Shown here piece after piece: positions 34,206 through 43,819 of a DNA stretch of 64,000 nt. Location: contig JACEFZ010005575.1 of assembly GCA_014155875.1 (NCBI GenBank), positions 45,001 to 109,000 of the forward strand. Direction: 5' to 3'. Source of the stretch: Cepaea nemoralis. Taxonomy: Eukaryota; Mollusca; Gastropoda; Stylommatophora; Helicidae. The notes beneath the pieces were generated by a model. That model had not been told where the DNA came from. It searched no databases and saw only the letters and a list, made by a program, of their open reading frames with translations. Within the stretch, counting starts at the first letter, position 1; each line of letters starts with the position of its first letter. Position numbers and translations under genes: made by a program.

Positions 34206-34819
34206 CACGCCGCGGAATAGACCATGCAGTATGGGATACCACCCGATGCAATGAAGTCTATACTCTTGCCTTTCAAAGCCTTATTACACCCAATGTTCTT
34301 GCATGCTTGTGTGACGTAGTCTTTCTTTTTTTTTTTTTTTTTTAAACAAAATAAAAATCATGGATCGTGCTCTCCAAGATATTCAGCAATAGGCTGTATT
34401 CTCGGAGGTTTCCTTCCATGTATTACATTGTTACCAACCCAATTGTGTATGATGTTCAATGGTTGTGTAGTTTCAACAGTGTCTTTAAGAAGTTGTTCAT
34501 TTTGCTTCTTTTTCTGCCTAGCTTTGTTCATACAGCAGTAATCGTGATATTCACGTAATACTGACGGTATTCATGCATTAATGATGGCATTCACACAATA
34601 GTAATGACATACACGCTGTAATGCGAGCACTCTCTCAAAATGAAGACATTCATGCAATAATGATAACATTAACACTATAATGAGAACATTTACTAAATAC
34701 AGATGACATTCACACAATAATGATAACATTCACACAATAATGCAGGTATTCACACAATAATGGGAACATTCACACAATAATGCTGAATGTACAATAACGA
34801 TGTAGATCGGCATGACTGA

Positions 34820-35395
34820 TCGATTGATTGATCGATTTAGGAACCGACATCACAGCATTCGGGGCATTTCCATAAGCGCCCCGTTCCCATCCTCAGCAGC
34901 CAGCGAAGAGTTCTAACACCAAAAGTACCAGTTGCAATCTAATTATATGTCCGTCTCGCCTTTCCTCTGAGCGTCGGCCAGATCCCCTCGTCACTCCTCG
35001 CTGTCTCATTCTTGCCAGACCATGGTGATCTATTTGCTCCTCCGAGCGTAGACGTGCTCCCACAAGGCCGCAACCACGCCTGCCTTGTCATGCATCAATA
35101 CCCCACCAAGTTTTGCAGAGCTAGCCAATCTTTCCGCCTGTTCATTCCCCAGCACGCCCCGGAGAAAATATCCAGGTGGTGCTTGCCACCCGTGACCTCC
35201 GAAGCGAATCAAGCCACTCTGCCCGAAGCTTGCCTGTCCTCACCTTCCTCAGCATGCTTGCCGAGTCAGTTACCATCACTATGTGTGTATGAATCGTGTT
35301 CTCCATCCAGCGGAAAACTGCACTGACCGCCTCCACCTCCATTCTTAAGCTAGCTGTTGTGGTATCAAGCATGGCAGCCGCTGAATAGATAAGAA
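34820..35395 (-). pseudogene. LINE family L3, 3' fragment with unexpanded RNase H segment
   Basis: The minus strand reads TTASLRMEVEAVSAVFRWME (Glu block), HTHIVMVTDSASMLRKVRTG (the stretch that forms the array unit in the other copy), KLRAEWLDSLRRSRV, a GRAGVLGNEQAERLASSA-like block across a frame break, and the 3' end. The segment matching the satellite unit occurs only once. It is collinear with both flanks of the 14-kb array, so it shows the ancestral arrangement. It is 5'-truncated within RNase H and dead. Confidence 0.88.
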
Positions 35396-35815
35396 CACAT
35401 GTTCTTAAACATTCGGTGTGCTGATGCCGATGTAAGGGGTTCAACCCCTATACCGAACAGTTGGACTACAATGTTGACCTGTTGTCCTTGACTTAGGGAC
35501 GTAAATTATAAGTACCAAAGTACCTCTGAAGTCGGGGTGAGTTCGCCTCATGGCGAGGGGAATTGTTAATAGTAATAATAGGGAAACTAATCCACACGCA
35601 AAATTCAGTCCTGCACTACTAGAAGTATTAGCAGAATCCATGGGAATAACAGAGTCCATGGGAATATCGATACATGAAGCCCATAAGCGGTCACTCTAAC
35701 GATGTTTATACTTCAACTCGACACCGCAAGGTACAAGAGGAACATGATGAGATGAGATGAGTGTACTAGAAGTAGTGTGTATGGACTACGCTTGAGTTCA
35801 AAGCAAGCGGGCGCA
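35395..35815 (+). mobile_element. tRNA-derived SINE (family SINE-A), copy b
   Basis: The head carries 'gatagataagaacacatgtt' and the B box gggttcaacccc. The body includes 'gttgacctgttgtccttgac' and 'ctaatccacacgcaaaattc', and the end is 'tggactacgcttgagttcaa'. An extra segment of about 130 bp (35,640-35,765) interrupts the 3' part. Confidence 0.85.
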
Positions 35816-36045
35816 AAAAAACTATGATAGCATTCACACAATAATAATAGTTAAATAGCAACATTCACATAATAATAACGATAACATTCACACTATAATG
35901 ATAACATTCATACAATAACGATAACATTCACACAATAATGATAACATTCATACAATAACGATAACATTCACACAATAATGATAACATTCAGACAATAACG
36001 ATAACATTCACACAATAATAATAACATTCACACAATAATTGTGAA

Positions 36046-36180
36046 AATTGCCAGCTAATTACTATGATAATGAGATGCGGCTGGTGACGGACGCAACCAA
36101 TCACAGACAGGCTCTGTGGAGACCTGCGCTAGAACGGCAGCTTCTTGTCGCCGAGTCCAGTGTTTGCGGGTCTGCTTTAG
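36046..36180 (+). promoter_or_regulatory. Candidate ZNF-2 promoter with CCAAT box
   Basis: The sequence becomes single-copy and GC-richer. A consensus NF-Y/CCAAT element (aaccaatca, CCAAT at 36,097-36,101) lies about 230 bp upstream of the proposed ZNF-2 start codon. No TATA box was seen. The promoter role is inferred from position. Confidence 0.4.
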
Positions 36181-36345
36181 TTGAGCTCATGAAAGTCTGA
36201 CAACGTTTATACTTCTCCACTACAAGCAACCCCGGCCGGACAATTTACCTGTACGCTTCATGTAAGTGCACCTTTCCCTTTCATCTTCTGTGTCGTTTGG
36301 GCATGTACTTAGAAGAAGTGAACAAAAATGGCCGACCCGTCAGTG
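36181..36345 (+). CDS. ZNF-2 exon 1 (5' UTR and first six codons)
   Basis: The proposed start exon of the second zinc-finger gene. ATG at 36,328 lies in a strong Kozak context (caaaaATGG), with an in-frame TGA nine bases upstream (36,319-36,321), so translation cannot begin earlier in this frame. It codes MADPSV and meets a good 5' splice site, GTG|gtaaga, at 36,345/36,346, leaving phase 0. Both candidate second exons (42.4 and 52.6 kb) are readable in phase 0. The 5' boundary is not visible; the position given is approximate. A second gtaagt at about 36,263 could be an alternative UTR donor. No transcript evidence is available. Confidence 0.55.
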
Positions 36346-37386
36346 GTAAGAGAGGACAATAAGAAGAAAGAACAGCCCTTTAAGACCGATACAGATAATT
36401 TCTAAGATATGATGATAATAAAATGTCTTTCGCAGCAGTGGGAATAAAGACCTGTAGACAATTCTTATATACTAGTTGTACTATGAGACAGGGCGACAGT
36501 TCTTGTATTAATATATATTAAACTAGGGAATAATAATAACAAAATAGGTTTTTTTCGACACCCGTTCCTATGAGATAAAAACAAGAAGGTATTGATTGGG
36601 GTTCATGTTGCAGGGAAGGAGGAGAGGCATTGACTGGCGTTCATGTTGCGGGAAATGAGGAGGGTATTGACTGGCGTTGCTGGCAAATGAGGAGAGGTAT
36701 TGTCAATTGATTGGCATTGCACTCTTGCAGGGGAAGTACAATGAACATTGTCATTAAACTTATCCTGAATCATGGTTTTGTGGTACCATTGTTTGTATAC
36801 AAGTGAATGAGATATGTCATTCTCAGCTGTTTTATTTCACGGTCCCATTTATGATAGAGAACATCAATCACTTTCTTACCTTATAACTTATTGTTCATAT
36901 CTCTCCCAACATATCTTGGTCTTTGGTGTTCTGGGTCAGTTCTGTTAATGATGCACCTCCATGTCATTGTTAAAACCATCCAGTATCATTTCTCTTGGTC
37001 AGCCCCTTCTACACTTAATCTATCCAGCCATCACAATGCTCTTCAAGCCTCCTCTCATCACAAGCTGGAAGAACATTGCTAGTCTCTTTGTAGTTCTTAG
37101 TTCCTCTTTTGATGGGAGGGTGTCACAAAATGTTATGCACCTCACAAGTCGACTGACTTCAACATAGATTTGTGTAAGGTTTCCTCCTTCCTTCTTGATC
37201 CATGGTATTGTAAGAATTTTTCTATCACATAAATGCTCAGCAGCCTCAGTTCTTGAGCATTTGTGAAATGGTACATGATTTATATCGATAGGTTGCCAAA
37301 TTATTAATTATAAACATAAACAATATATATTAATGATCATATTTGTTTCTTTTTCAGTATTTTCTTTCAAACTTTATGAATGTAGT
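36346..37386. other. ZNF-2 first intron, single-copy part
   Basis: No gene was recognised. Three imperfect copies of a roughly 45-bp 'gaggagaggtattgactggc' unit occur at about 36,590-36,735. Confidence 0.45.
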
Positions 37387-37529
37387 GCACTCTTCCGATT
37401 GACGGGTCTAAATAGTTCCACAGTGAATAAGTCAGGGGTTAGGGTTAGTGTTAAACTAACACTGACCCTAACCCTTAACCCTAACTTATTCACTGCAGAA
37501 CTATTTAGACCCGTCAATCGGAAGAGTGC
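37387..37529. mobile_element. Palindromic foldback element with telomere-like core
   Basis: The 143-bp near-perfect inverted repeat has terminal arms gcactcttccgattgacggg ... cccgtcaatcggaagagtgc. Its centre carries ttagggttag on one arm and cctaacccttaaccctaa on the other. It could form a long hairpin. No transposase and no clear target-site duplication were seen. It is likely a MITE. Confidence 0.8.
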
Positions 37530-37689
37530 CTGTTAATTTATGAAGTTAGTTTTGTGGTATATCTTTGGAGTTACACAACATTCTAATGAATCTTGTTTTG
37601 TGGCACACTCAGCATTATCATGAATCTAGTTCTGTTGTACGCCTCAAATGCTGCTCAACATTCTCTTTAATCTAGTTCTCTCTCATCGT

Positions 37690-38868
37690 CGTCCTGCGAT
37701 CTATTTGCAGACGACTGTACAGTGTACACAAATGCTGAAAACTATTTTATTGGAGTCGTCTTTACAACAAGAATTAAATAATTTAGTTAGGTGGAGCTAT
37801 TCAAACCGTATGCAAATTAACATCACTAAAACAAAATCAATGTTACTAACAACCAGACAAAGACTTCAAACTCTAAGCTCACACACATCACTTCAACTTC
37901 ACATCGATAACATACCAGTAGAAAGTGTAATTGAGCACAAAACATTAGGCATAATCATTGATAGAAACCTAACCTTTAATTCCCACGTTCAAGCGCTTAT
38001 TAAACAAACAGCGAAAAAAGTCTACTAACTCGCCAAAATTAAAAACTTCCTTGATGAGGACACAAGGAAACTATTCTATACTTCTCATATACAGACACAC
38101 TTTGACTACTGCTCTACAATCTGGGACAGTTGTTCTAATTCAAACACCAAGCGACTTTACTCACTCCAGAAACGGGCCATGAGTCTAATTTATAACAAAC
38201 ATTTATCTGACAATCCTAGCCTGTATAAACACCTTCAGTTACTACCACTCCGCAAACGCCTGCTTTTCAATAAAGCTAAACTAATTCACAAAATCCTGCA
38301 TCGGAATGCCCCAAATTACCTTTGGCCATTGTTTAAATATAATGCTAGACACAATAAACGTTTAAATATATTACACATTCCGAAGCCTAGGATTGACTTA
38401 TACAAAACAAGCTTAACGTACTCTGCAGCTCAGCTGTGGAACAATCTTCCACAAGAAATCAAAGACATCACCAATCCCTATTCATATAATCGCAAATTAC
38501 TCGAACACTATCTCAGTACACATTATCTTCCCCCTTAATAATAGAGATAATAATAATAATAATAACAAAGCCCTAGTATAACAGCCAGTCCCCTTTTGGT
38601 AGGCCAGTATATTCCACATGGCTAATAACAAGTGTCAGACCATTATCTAATTTTACTGTGTCGTGTAGTTTTGATGTTCGCATTTTGCCCATGCCTTTAT
38701 AATGCATATCTTTTATATTGTTGCTGTTCTCTGTGAGTCTTGAATGATGTGTGAATGAAATAATGTATGAAAGAGAGGGATAGAAGGGCAGAATGTTAGA
38801 CGGGCCTGCGTGCCCAATTCTTAACCCTTTGAAAATAAAGTTTGTTCGTTCGTTCGTTCGTTCGTTCG
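37690..38868 (+). pseudogene. 5'-truncated CR1/Jockey-like LINE with (TTCG)n 3' tail (family L4)
   Basis: The C-terminal third of a reverse transcriptase is present: LFADDCTVYTNA (motif C, broken by a frame change at about 37,710), INITKTKSML (motif D), HKTLGIIIDRNLTFNSHVQ, then after a stop at 38,026-38,028 SHIQTHFDYCSTIWD, LQKRAMSLIYNK and AAQLWNNLPQEIK, ending with a stop at 38,536-38,538. The 3' UTR contains 'ggcctgcgtgcccaattctt' and ends in tandem ttcg units, which identify other copies. The stop and frameshift make it dead. Confidence 0.88.
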
Positions 38869-39189
38869 TTCATGCCTTAAGAGCTACTCAACATTCCCAT
38901 GAATCTAGTTCTCTACCACGCCTCAAGCGCTACTCAACATTCTCATGAATCTAGTTCTCTGTCATGCCTCAAGAGCTACTCAACATTCTCTTTAATCTAG
39001 TTCTCTATCATGCCTCAAGAGCTACTCAACATTCTCTTTAATCTAGTTCTCTACCACACCTCAAGAGCTGCTCAATATTCTCATGAATCTGGTTCTCTGT
39101 CATGCCTCAAGAGCTACTCAGCATTCTCATGAATCTAGTTCTCTACCACACCTCAAGAGCTACTCAAAATTCTCTTTAATCTTTAATGA

Positions 39190-39780
39190 GTAAGGGTGTG
39201 TGGTTAAGGAATGTTTGGTTGGGGGATGGGTGGGTAGAGGATGTGTGGGTGGGTAGAGGATATGTGGGTGGGTGAGTGTGTGCAGGTTAGGAGATGGTGG
39301 GGGATGTTTGTAAGTGTGGGCTCGTGATCTGTGAGTGGGCTGGGTGAGATGGGAGATTATGTGGGTGGGTGCGGAATTTGTGTGTGGGTAGGTGCGGAAT
39401 ATGTGAGTTGACGGGGAGATGTGTGTGTGGCTGAGGAATGTGTGTTTGCCTGAGGAATGTGTGTTTGCCTGGGTAGTTGGAGGTGTGTGGGTGGAGGAGG
39501 ATATGTTGGTGAGTAATTGTTGGTGAGTAATGGGACGGGTAGAGGATATGTGAGTGGGTGGGGAGATGTGTGTAGGTGGGGGATGTGTGGGTTATTGAAT
39601 GTATGTGTGCTTGGGGTGTGGGTGGATGGAATGTGTGGTGGGTGAGAGGTGTGTGTGGGTGGGGAGATGTGTAGGTGTAGGGATGTGGTGGATGGGTGGG
39701 GGAATGTATGTGTGTGTGGGTTATGTGTGTGGTTGGGTGGGGGAGTTGGAGTGAATGGGGGATGTGTGGGTGGGTGGTGG
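39190..39780. repeat. GT/GGGT-rich low-complexity tract
   Basis: Degenerate gtgtgggtgggtagaggat-type repeats run for about 0.6 kb. The long minus-strand frame (P/H/T-rich) is a compositional artefact. The tract precedes a LINE L4 3' end and may be its expanded upstream part. Confidence 0.8.
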
Positions 39781-39957
39781 ATGTGTCTCATAACATAGTA
39801 ATATGCATTGTTTATGTTTACAAAATTCATGTGACAATGTTTTTTCCTATGCACTGTTGATGAAAGAAAGATGAGTGAATGGAAGGGCCGAATGTAAGAC
39901 TGGCCTGCGTGCCCAATTTTTTACCCTTTGAAAATAAAGTCTGTTAGTTCGTTCGTT
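39780..39957 (+). mobile_element. LINE L4 3' end, copy 2
   Basis: The copy includes 'gtgacaatgttttttcctat', 'ggcctgcgtgcccaattttt' and 'ccctttgaaaataaag', then a ttcg-type tail. It lies within the 46-bp minisatellite, with 'tttaatct' on both sides as a probable target-site duplication. Confidence 0.8.
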
Positions 39958-40127
39958 CTTTTTAATCTAGTTCTCTACCACACCTCAAGAGCTGCTCAAT
40001 ATTCTCATGAATCTGGTTCTCTCAGGCACACCACAAAAATTACTAAAACTTGTCTGACATATTCTAATGTTTTTATCTGCGCTTGCTCATTTTGAAATCA
40101 ACCATAACCTATACACACAACTTTAGT

Positions 40128-40345
40128 AATGTTGAACTGAATTCTGCATGTGGATTAGCTTTCACTATTAACACTGTCCCTCACCATCAGGCCAACTCAC
40201 TGCGACTTCAGAGGTACTTGTAATTTACATCCCCAAGTCATGGACGATAAGTCAACATGTTAGACCAACTGTTCTGTGTAGGTGTTGAACCCCTTACCTC
40301 GGCATCAGCCCACCGGATGTTTAAGAATACATGCTGACCTACTAC
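40128..40345 (-). mobile_element. tRNA-derived SINE (family SINE-A), copy c
   Basis: On the minus strand the body matches the other copies ('gttgacttatcgtccatgac', 'atgtaaattacaagtacctc', 'ctaatccacatgcagaattc'). The tRNA head is truncated, and the B-box region (ggttcaacacc) is altered. Confidence 0.82.
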
Positions 40346-40388
40346 ATATTCTAATCAGTCTAGGTCTCTGCTAAAGCTCAAGAGTTGG

Positions 40389-40530
40389 CCATAATCATTC
40401 ATAGTTTCCTGTCTGGTAACGGTTGCTGCTCCTGCCCATAATCATTCATAGTTTCCTGTCTGGTAGCGGTTGCTGCTCCTGCCCATAATCATTCATAGTT
40501 TCCTGTCTGGTAGCGGTTGCTGCTCCTGCT
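40389..40530. repeat. 47-bp tandem repeat, 3 copies
   Basis: The unit 'cataatcattcatagtttcc' + 'tgtctggtagcggttgctgc' is present in three nearly identical copies. Confidence 0.93.
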
Positions 40531-40564
40531 TCTCTTCCTATTCCTTTCCCTCCTTTTCCCCCCA

Positions 40565-40880
<316 letters not shown>

Positions 40881-41404
40881 TGTCATATATCCTCCTCTTC
40901 CTCCTCCTTCTCTTCCTCTTCTTCTTCTTCTTGAGGTTCCATTTCCAGTTTAAGCTATCAGCTGACATGTTGAGTTGAACACATTGAGGCGTACATACAA
41001 TCTGTAACCAGTGTTGCTGAGAACCAGGACTGTACTGGAAGAGTTCTGTGTGGTCACATCCCTGTACAATATCTCTGTTCTCATCTTGGATTTTATACAT
41101 ATTCATTCAAGACTATGAGATAACTAAACTTCTCAGAAAAGAGCGATAAACAGGAGTTCCTGTGTTCAGGTTGTGAACATTATAAACCCCACAACAGTTG
41201 GAAATGGCAAAGAGTAAGCCATAATGCCACTGCAATGGCAAGATTGTGTTAGGGAAAGTAAACCTACTCACGGGTTGATAGAGCACGTTACCATGGATGG
41301 AATCTGTCTAGAGAAGGTCAGCCTGACACAAATGCACGCCAAAGTCAGACACAGTGACCTGTGAGGTGCATGGCAAGGGGCGACATAGTGCCCTCAATAG
41401 AGGA

Positions 41405-42008
41405 ATGGGGAACATGATTGAGGACCAGCTACAGTTGTCAGCTTATGATTGATGACCAGGTACAGTTGTCAACTTATGATTGAGGACCAGGTACAGTTGT
41501 CAGCTTGTGATTGAGGACCAGGTACAGTTGTCAGCTTGTGATTGAGGACCAGGTACAGTTGTCAGCTTATGATTGAGGACCAGGTACAGTTGTCTGCTTG
41601 TGATTGAGGACCAGGTACAGTTGTCAGCTTGTGATTGAGGACCAGGTACAGTTGTCAGCTTATGATTGAGGACCAGGTACAGTTGTCAGCTTGTGATTGA
41701 GGACCAGGTACAGTTGTCTGCTTGTGATTGAGGACCAGGTACAGTTGTCTGCTTGTGATTGAGGACCAGGTACAGTTGTCAGCTTGTGATTGAGGACCAG
41801 GTACAGTTGTCAGCTTGTGATTGAGGACCAGGTACAGTTGTCTGCTTGTGATTGAGGACCAGGTACAGTTGTCTGCTTGTGATTGAGGACCAGGTACAGT
41901 TGTCAGCTTGTGATTGAGGACCAGGTACAGTTGTCAGCTTGTGATTGAGGACCAGGTACAGTTGTCAGCTTGTGATTGAGGACCAGGTACAGTTGTCTGC
42001 TTGTGATT
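41405..42008. repeat. 31-bp minisatellite, about 19 copies
   Basis: The unit is 'gattgaggaccaggtacagt' + 'tgtcagcttgt', with a cag/ctg variant at one site. It is highly homogeneous. Confidence 0.96.
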
Positions 42009-42109
42009 CAAGTTTGCTTTGTTCTGACCTCATTCTAGATATAATTACTTGTTTGCTTATTGTCAGCCATCTCTGTATCGGAGAGGTTATGGACGCAATT
42101 CATAATTCC

Positions 42110-42295
42110 ACATAGCTCATTCGACACATAGCTGCAGATGATTTGGCAGCATACTGCCTTGCATTGGTTATCATACAAAGGTATGAGTGTCAATTGTTGA
42201 GAAATCAATGGCAAACTACTGAACGTAAGCTTGCCAAGAAATCACAGCCACAAAATCCTGGGGTTGACTGTGACGTCCTGTAAAGGATATGCAAC
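42110..42295 (-). repeat. Dispersed repeat R4, copy 2 (inverted)
   Basis: The reverse complement reads 'atatcctttacaggacgtca', 'cagtcaaccccaggatttt' and 'gttcagtagtttgccattga', matching the copies at 8.66, 51.97 and 61.71 kb. Confidence 0.75.
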
Positions 42296-42416
42296 TAACT
42301 GTTATTGCTAGCTATGTTGTCTACAGATTTAACCAAACATTTTTGACATTTGTTAAAAATTTATTTAGGTGGCCATTCGCTTGTCATGTGACACTGATCT
42401 CTCATTCCCTTTTTAG

Positions 42417-42519
42417 GCTGGCGTCATGGAGACACATGAAGTTGATGTCTACTCTAGCGCAGAGGCTGGAAGTGCCAGTTTTATTTCCAATACGTTTCCC
42501 GTGGAAGACACATCTGGTT
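42417..42519 (+). CDS. ZNF-2 alternative exon 2a
   Basis: A polypyrimidine tract and AG (42,415-42,416) precede an open segment ending at a consensus donor, GGTT|gtaagt (42,519/42,520). It reads in phase 0 from the acceptor (AGV then METHEVDVYSSAEAGS) and leaves phase 1, the entry phase of the terminal exon at 54,789. It holds its own ATG at 42,426 (gtcATGG, good Kozak), from which exactly 31 codons plus one base remain. No domain is recognised; it is acidic and Ser-rich. It joins in frame to exon 1 (36,345) and to the terminal exon but not to exon 2b. This is an inferred exon, with splice sites seen and expression not shown. Confidence 0.55.
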
Positions 42520-42634
42520 GTAAGTTGACCCCATTTATCTATGATAGAGACTTTATGGCCACATTGTGTTTTAAATGTATATTAAGAAATGTGAAGGTAA
42601 TCCTAGGGGAGAAAGTGGTATCGAACACCAGCTC

Positions 42635-42920
42635 AAGACGATTTCCATGTTACGGACAGACCAGAACAAATTATTTCTGCACCTCAAAACCTTACACAAT
42701 AGAGTATGCAATCACATGCATACAAAATTCAAGATTGGTGAATCAGCGATGTGGATTGGTGTCGCATACAGCAGATTACATACTCCATGACTGCACAATT
42801 TACAATATATCTAGGCAAACCTTCTGGCCTAAAGAGACGACAGTGGAAGATAAACTCTATGGACCACTGAGTAAACTGAAAAAGACAGTGAAGTTCATAC
42901 AAGCCCATTGTAGATATAGG
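42635..42920 (+). pseudogene. C-terminal fragment of a family L2-like LINE
   Basis: The + strand reads HTKFKIGES and then, after a frame change, CGLVSHTADYILHDCTIY, FWPKETTVEDKLYG and LSKLKKTVKF. This parallels the L2 tail (FNKLKIGDT, CRTGKMTAKHLLQDCPTY, FEDKLYGDINKLK). It has no catalytic domain and lies in the ZNF-2 intron. Confidence 0.8.
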
Positions 42921-42949
42921 CAAATTTCAAGCAAACAAAATAAGTGCTA

Positions 42950-43814
42950 TCTATATATATATAAAAGAGACTGTATGTTTGTGGTTGGGGATGTATTGGA
43001 TTAGTTCGATAACGGTACATCCGATTAAGATGAAATTTTCTACACGTCTTCCTTTCATTCCTGTGCAACCGACTGTAATAGTTTCTTAGTGTAAAATCGG
43101 CTACTTACTAAAATTTCATTTTGTAATTACATGACTTAACATAAGAAATATTCTATAAAGTGACATAACTTTTAGCAGCATTGATATATCTTAGGTTAAG
43201 TCCCCTGGCTATAGATAGCTATATAAATAAATAGATAGATAGATCTGACCCGATAGATAGAGAGGGTGGGATAGATGGAGTGACGGACGGGCAGGCAGAC
43301 AGCCGGGTCGACAGACAGACAGTCGGGAACAGGAACTTATATGACTACTTATATTAATTAAATTAGATGCTCTCCACCAGGGACTGGGTGAAGCCGGGCC
43401 GGGTCAGACAGACAGACAGCCGGATCGACAGACAGACAGTCGGGAACGGGAACTTATATGACTACTTATATGAATTAAATTAGATGCTCCCCACCAGGGA
43501 CTGGGTGAAGCCGGGCCGGGTCAGACAGACAGACAGATAGTCGGGAACGGGAGCTTATATGACTACTTATATGAATTAAATTAGATGCTCCCCACCAGGA
43601 GCTGGGCGAAGCCGGGTCAGACAGACAGATAGACAGACAGACAGATAGTCGGGAACGGGAGCTTATATGACTACTTATATGAATTAAATGAGATGCTCCC
43701 CACCAGGAGCTGGGCGAAGCCGGGTCAGACAGACAGACAAACAAGCGGATAGATAGATAGATAGATAGATAGATCCCCACCAGGGCCTGGGCGAAGCCGG
43801 GCCGGGTCAGCTAG
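42950..43814 (+). mobile_element. Non-autonomous Helitron-like element
   Basis: It begins TC (tctatatatatataaaagag) after a host A and ends CTAG before a host T, as Helitrons do. A GC-rich hairpin, gggcgaagcc, lies about 20 bp inside the 3' end. The 5' part contains 'acatccgattaagatgaaat', a stretch typical of invertebrate Helitron-like termini. The middle holds three to four copies of a 102-117-bp unit that repeats the 3' end (cgggaacgggaacttatatg ... gaagccgggccgggtcag), plus gaca/gata microsatellite. No Rep or helicase is encoded. Internal tandem copies of the 3' end resemble the structure of HINE/pearl-type elements. Confidence 0.75.
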
Positions 43815-43819
43815 TAAGA

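Larger units (their letters stand above)
34535..36045. repeat. 20-bp minisatellite in two blocks (34,535-34,800 and 35,825-36,045)
   Basis: The unit is 'acattcacacaataatgata' with variants. The intervening 34.8-35.82 kb is LINE and SINE DNA, so one array was split by retroelement insertion. Confidence 0.85.
37560..40025. repeat. 46-bp minisatellite in three blocks (37,560-37,690; 38,868-39,185; 39,958-40,025)
   Basis: The unit contains 'cctcaagagctactcaacat' and 'tctcatgaatctagttctct'. Two LINE insertions separate the blocks. Confidence 0.88.

Noticed and set aside
37430..37490. Interstitial telomere array
   Set aside because: Only about two ttaggg-like units per arm are present, inside a palindromic element. 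It is too short and too symmetric for a true telomeric tract.
39357..39854. Pro/His/Thr-rich 165-codon minus-strand frame
   Set aside because: It is the complement of a GT/GGGT low-complexity tract and has no domain or conserved structure.
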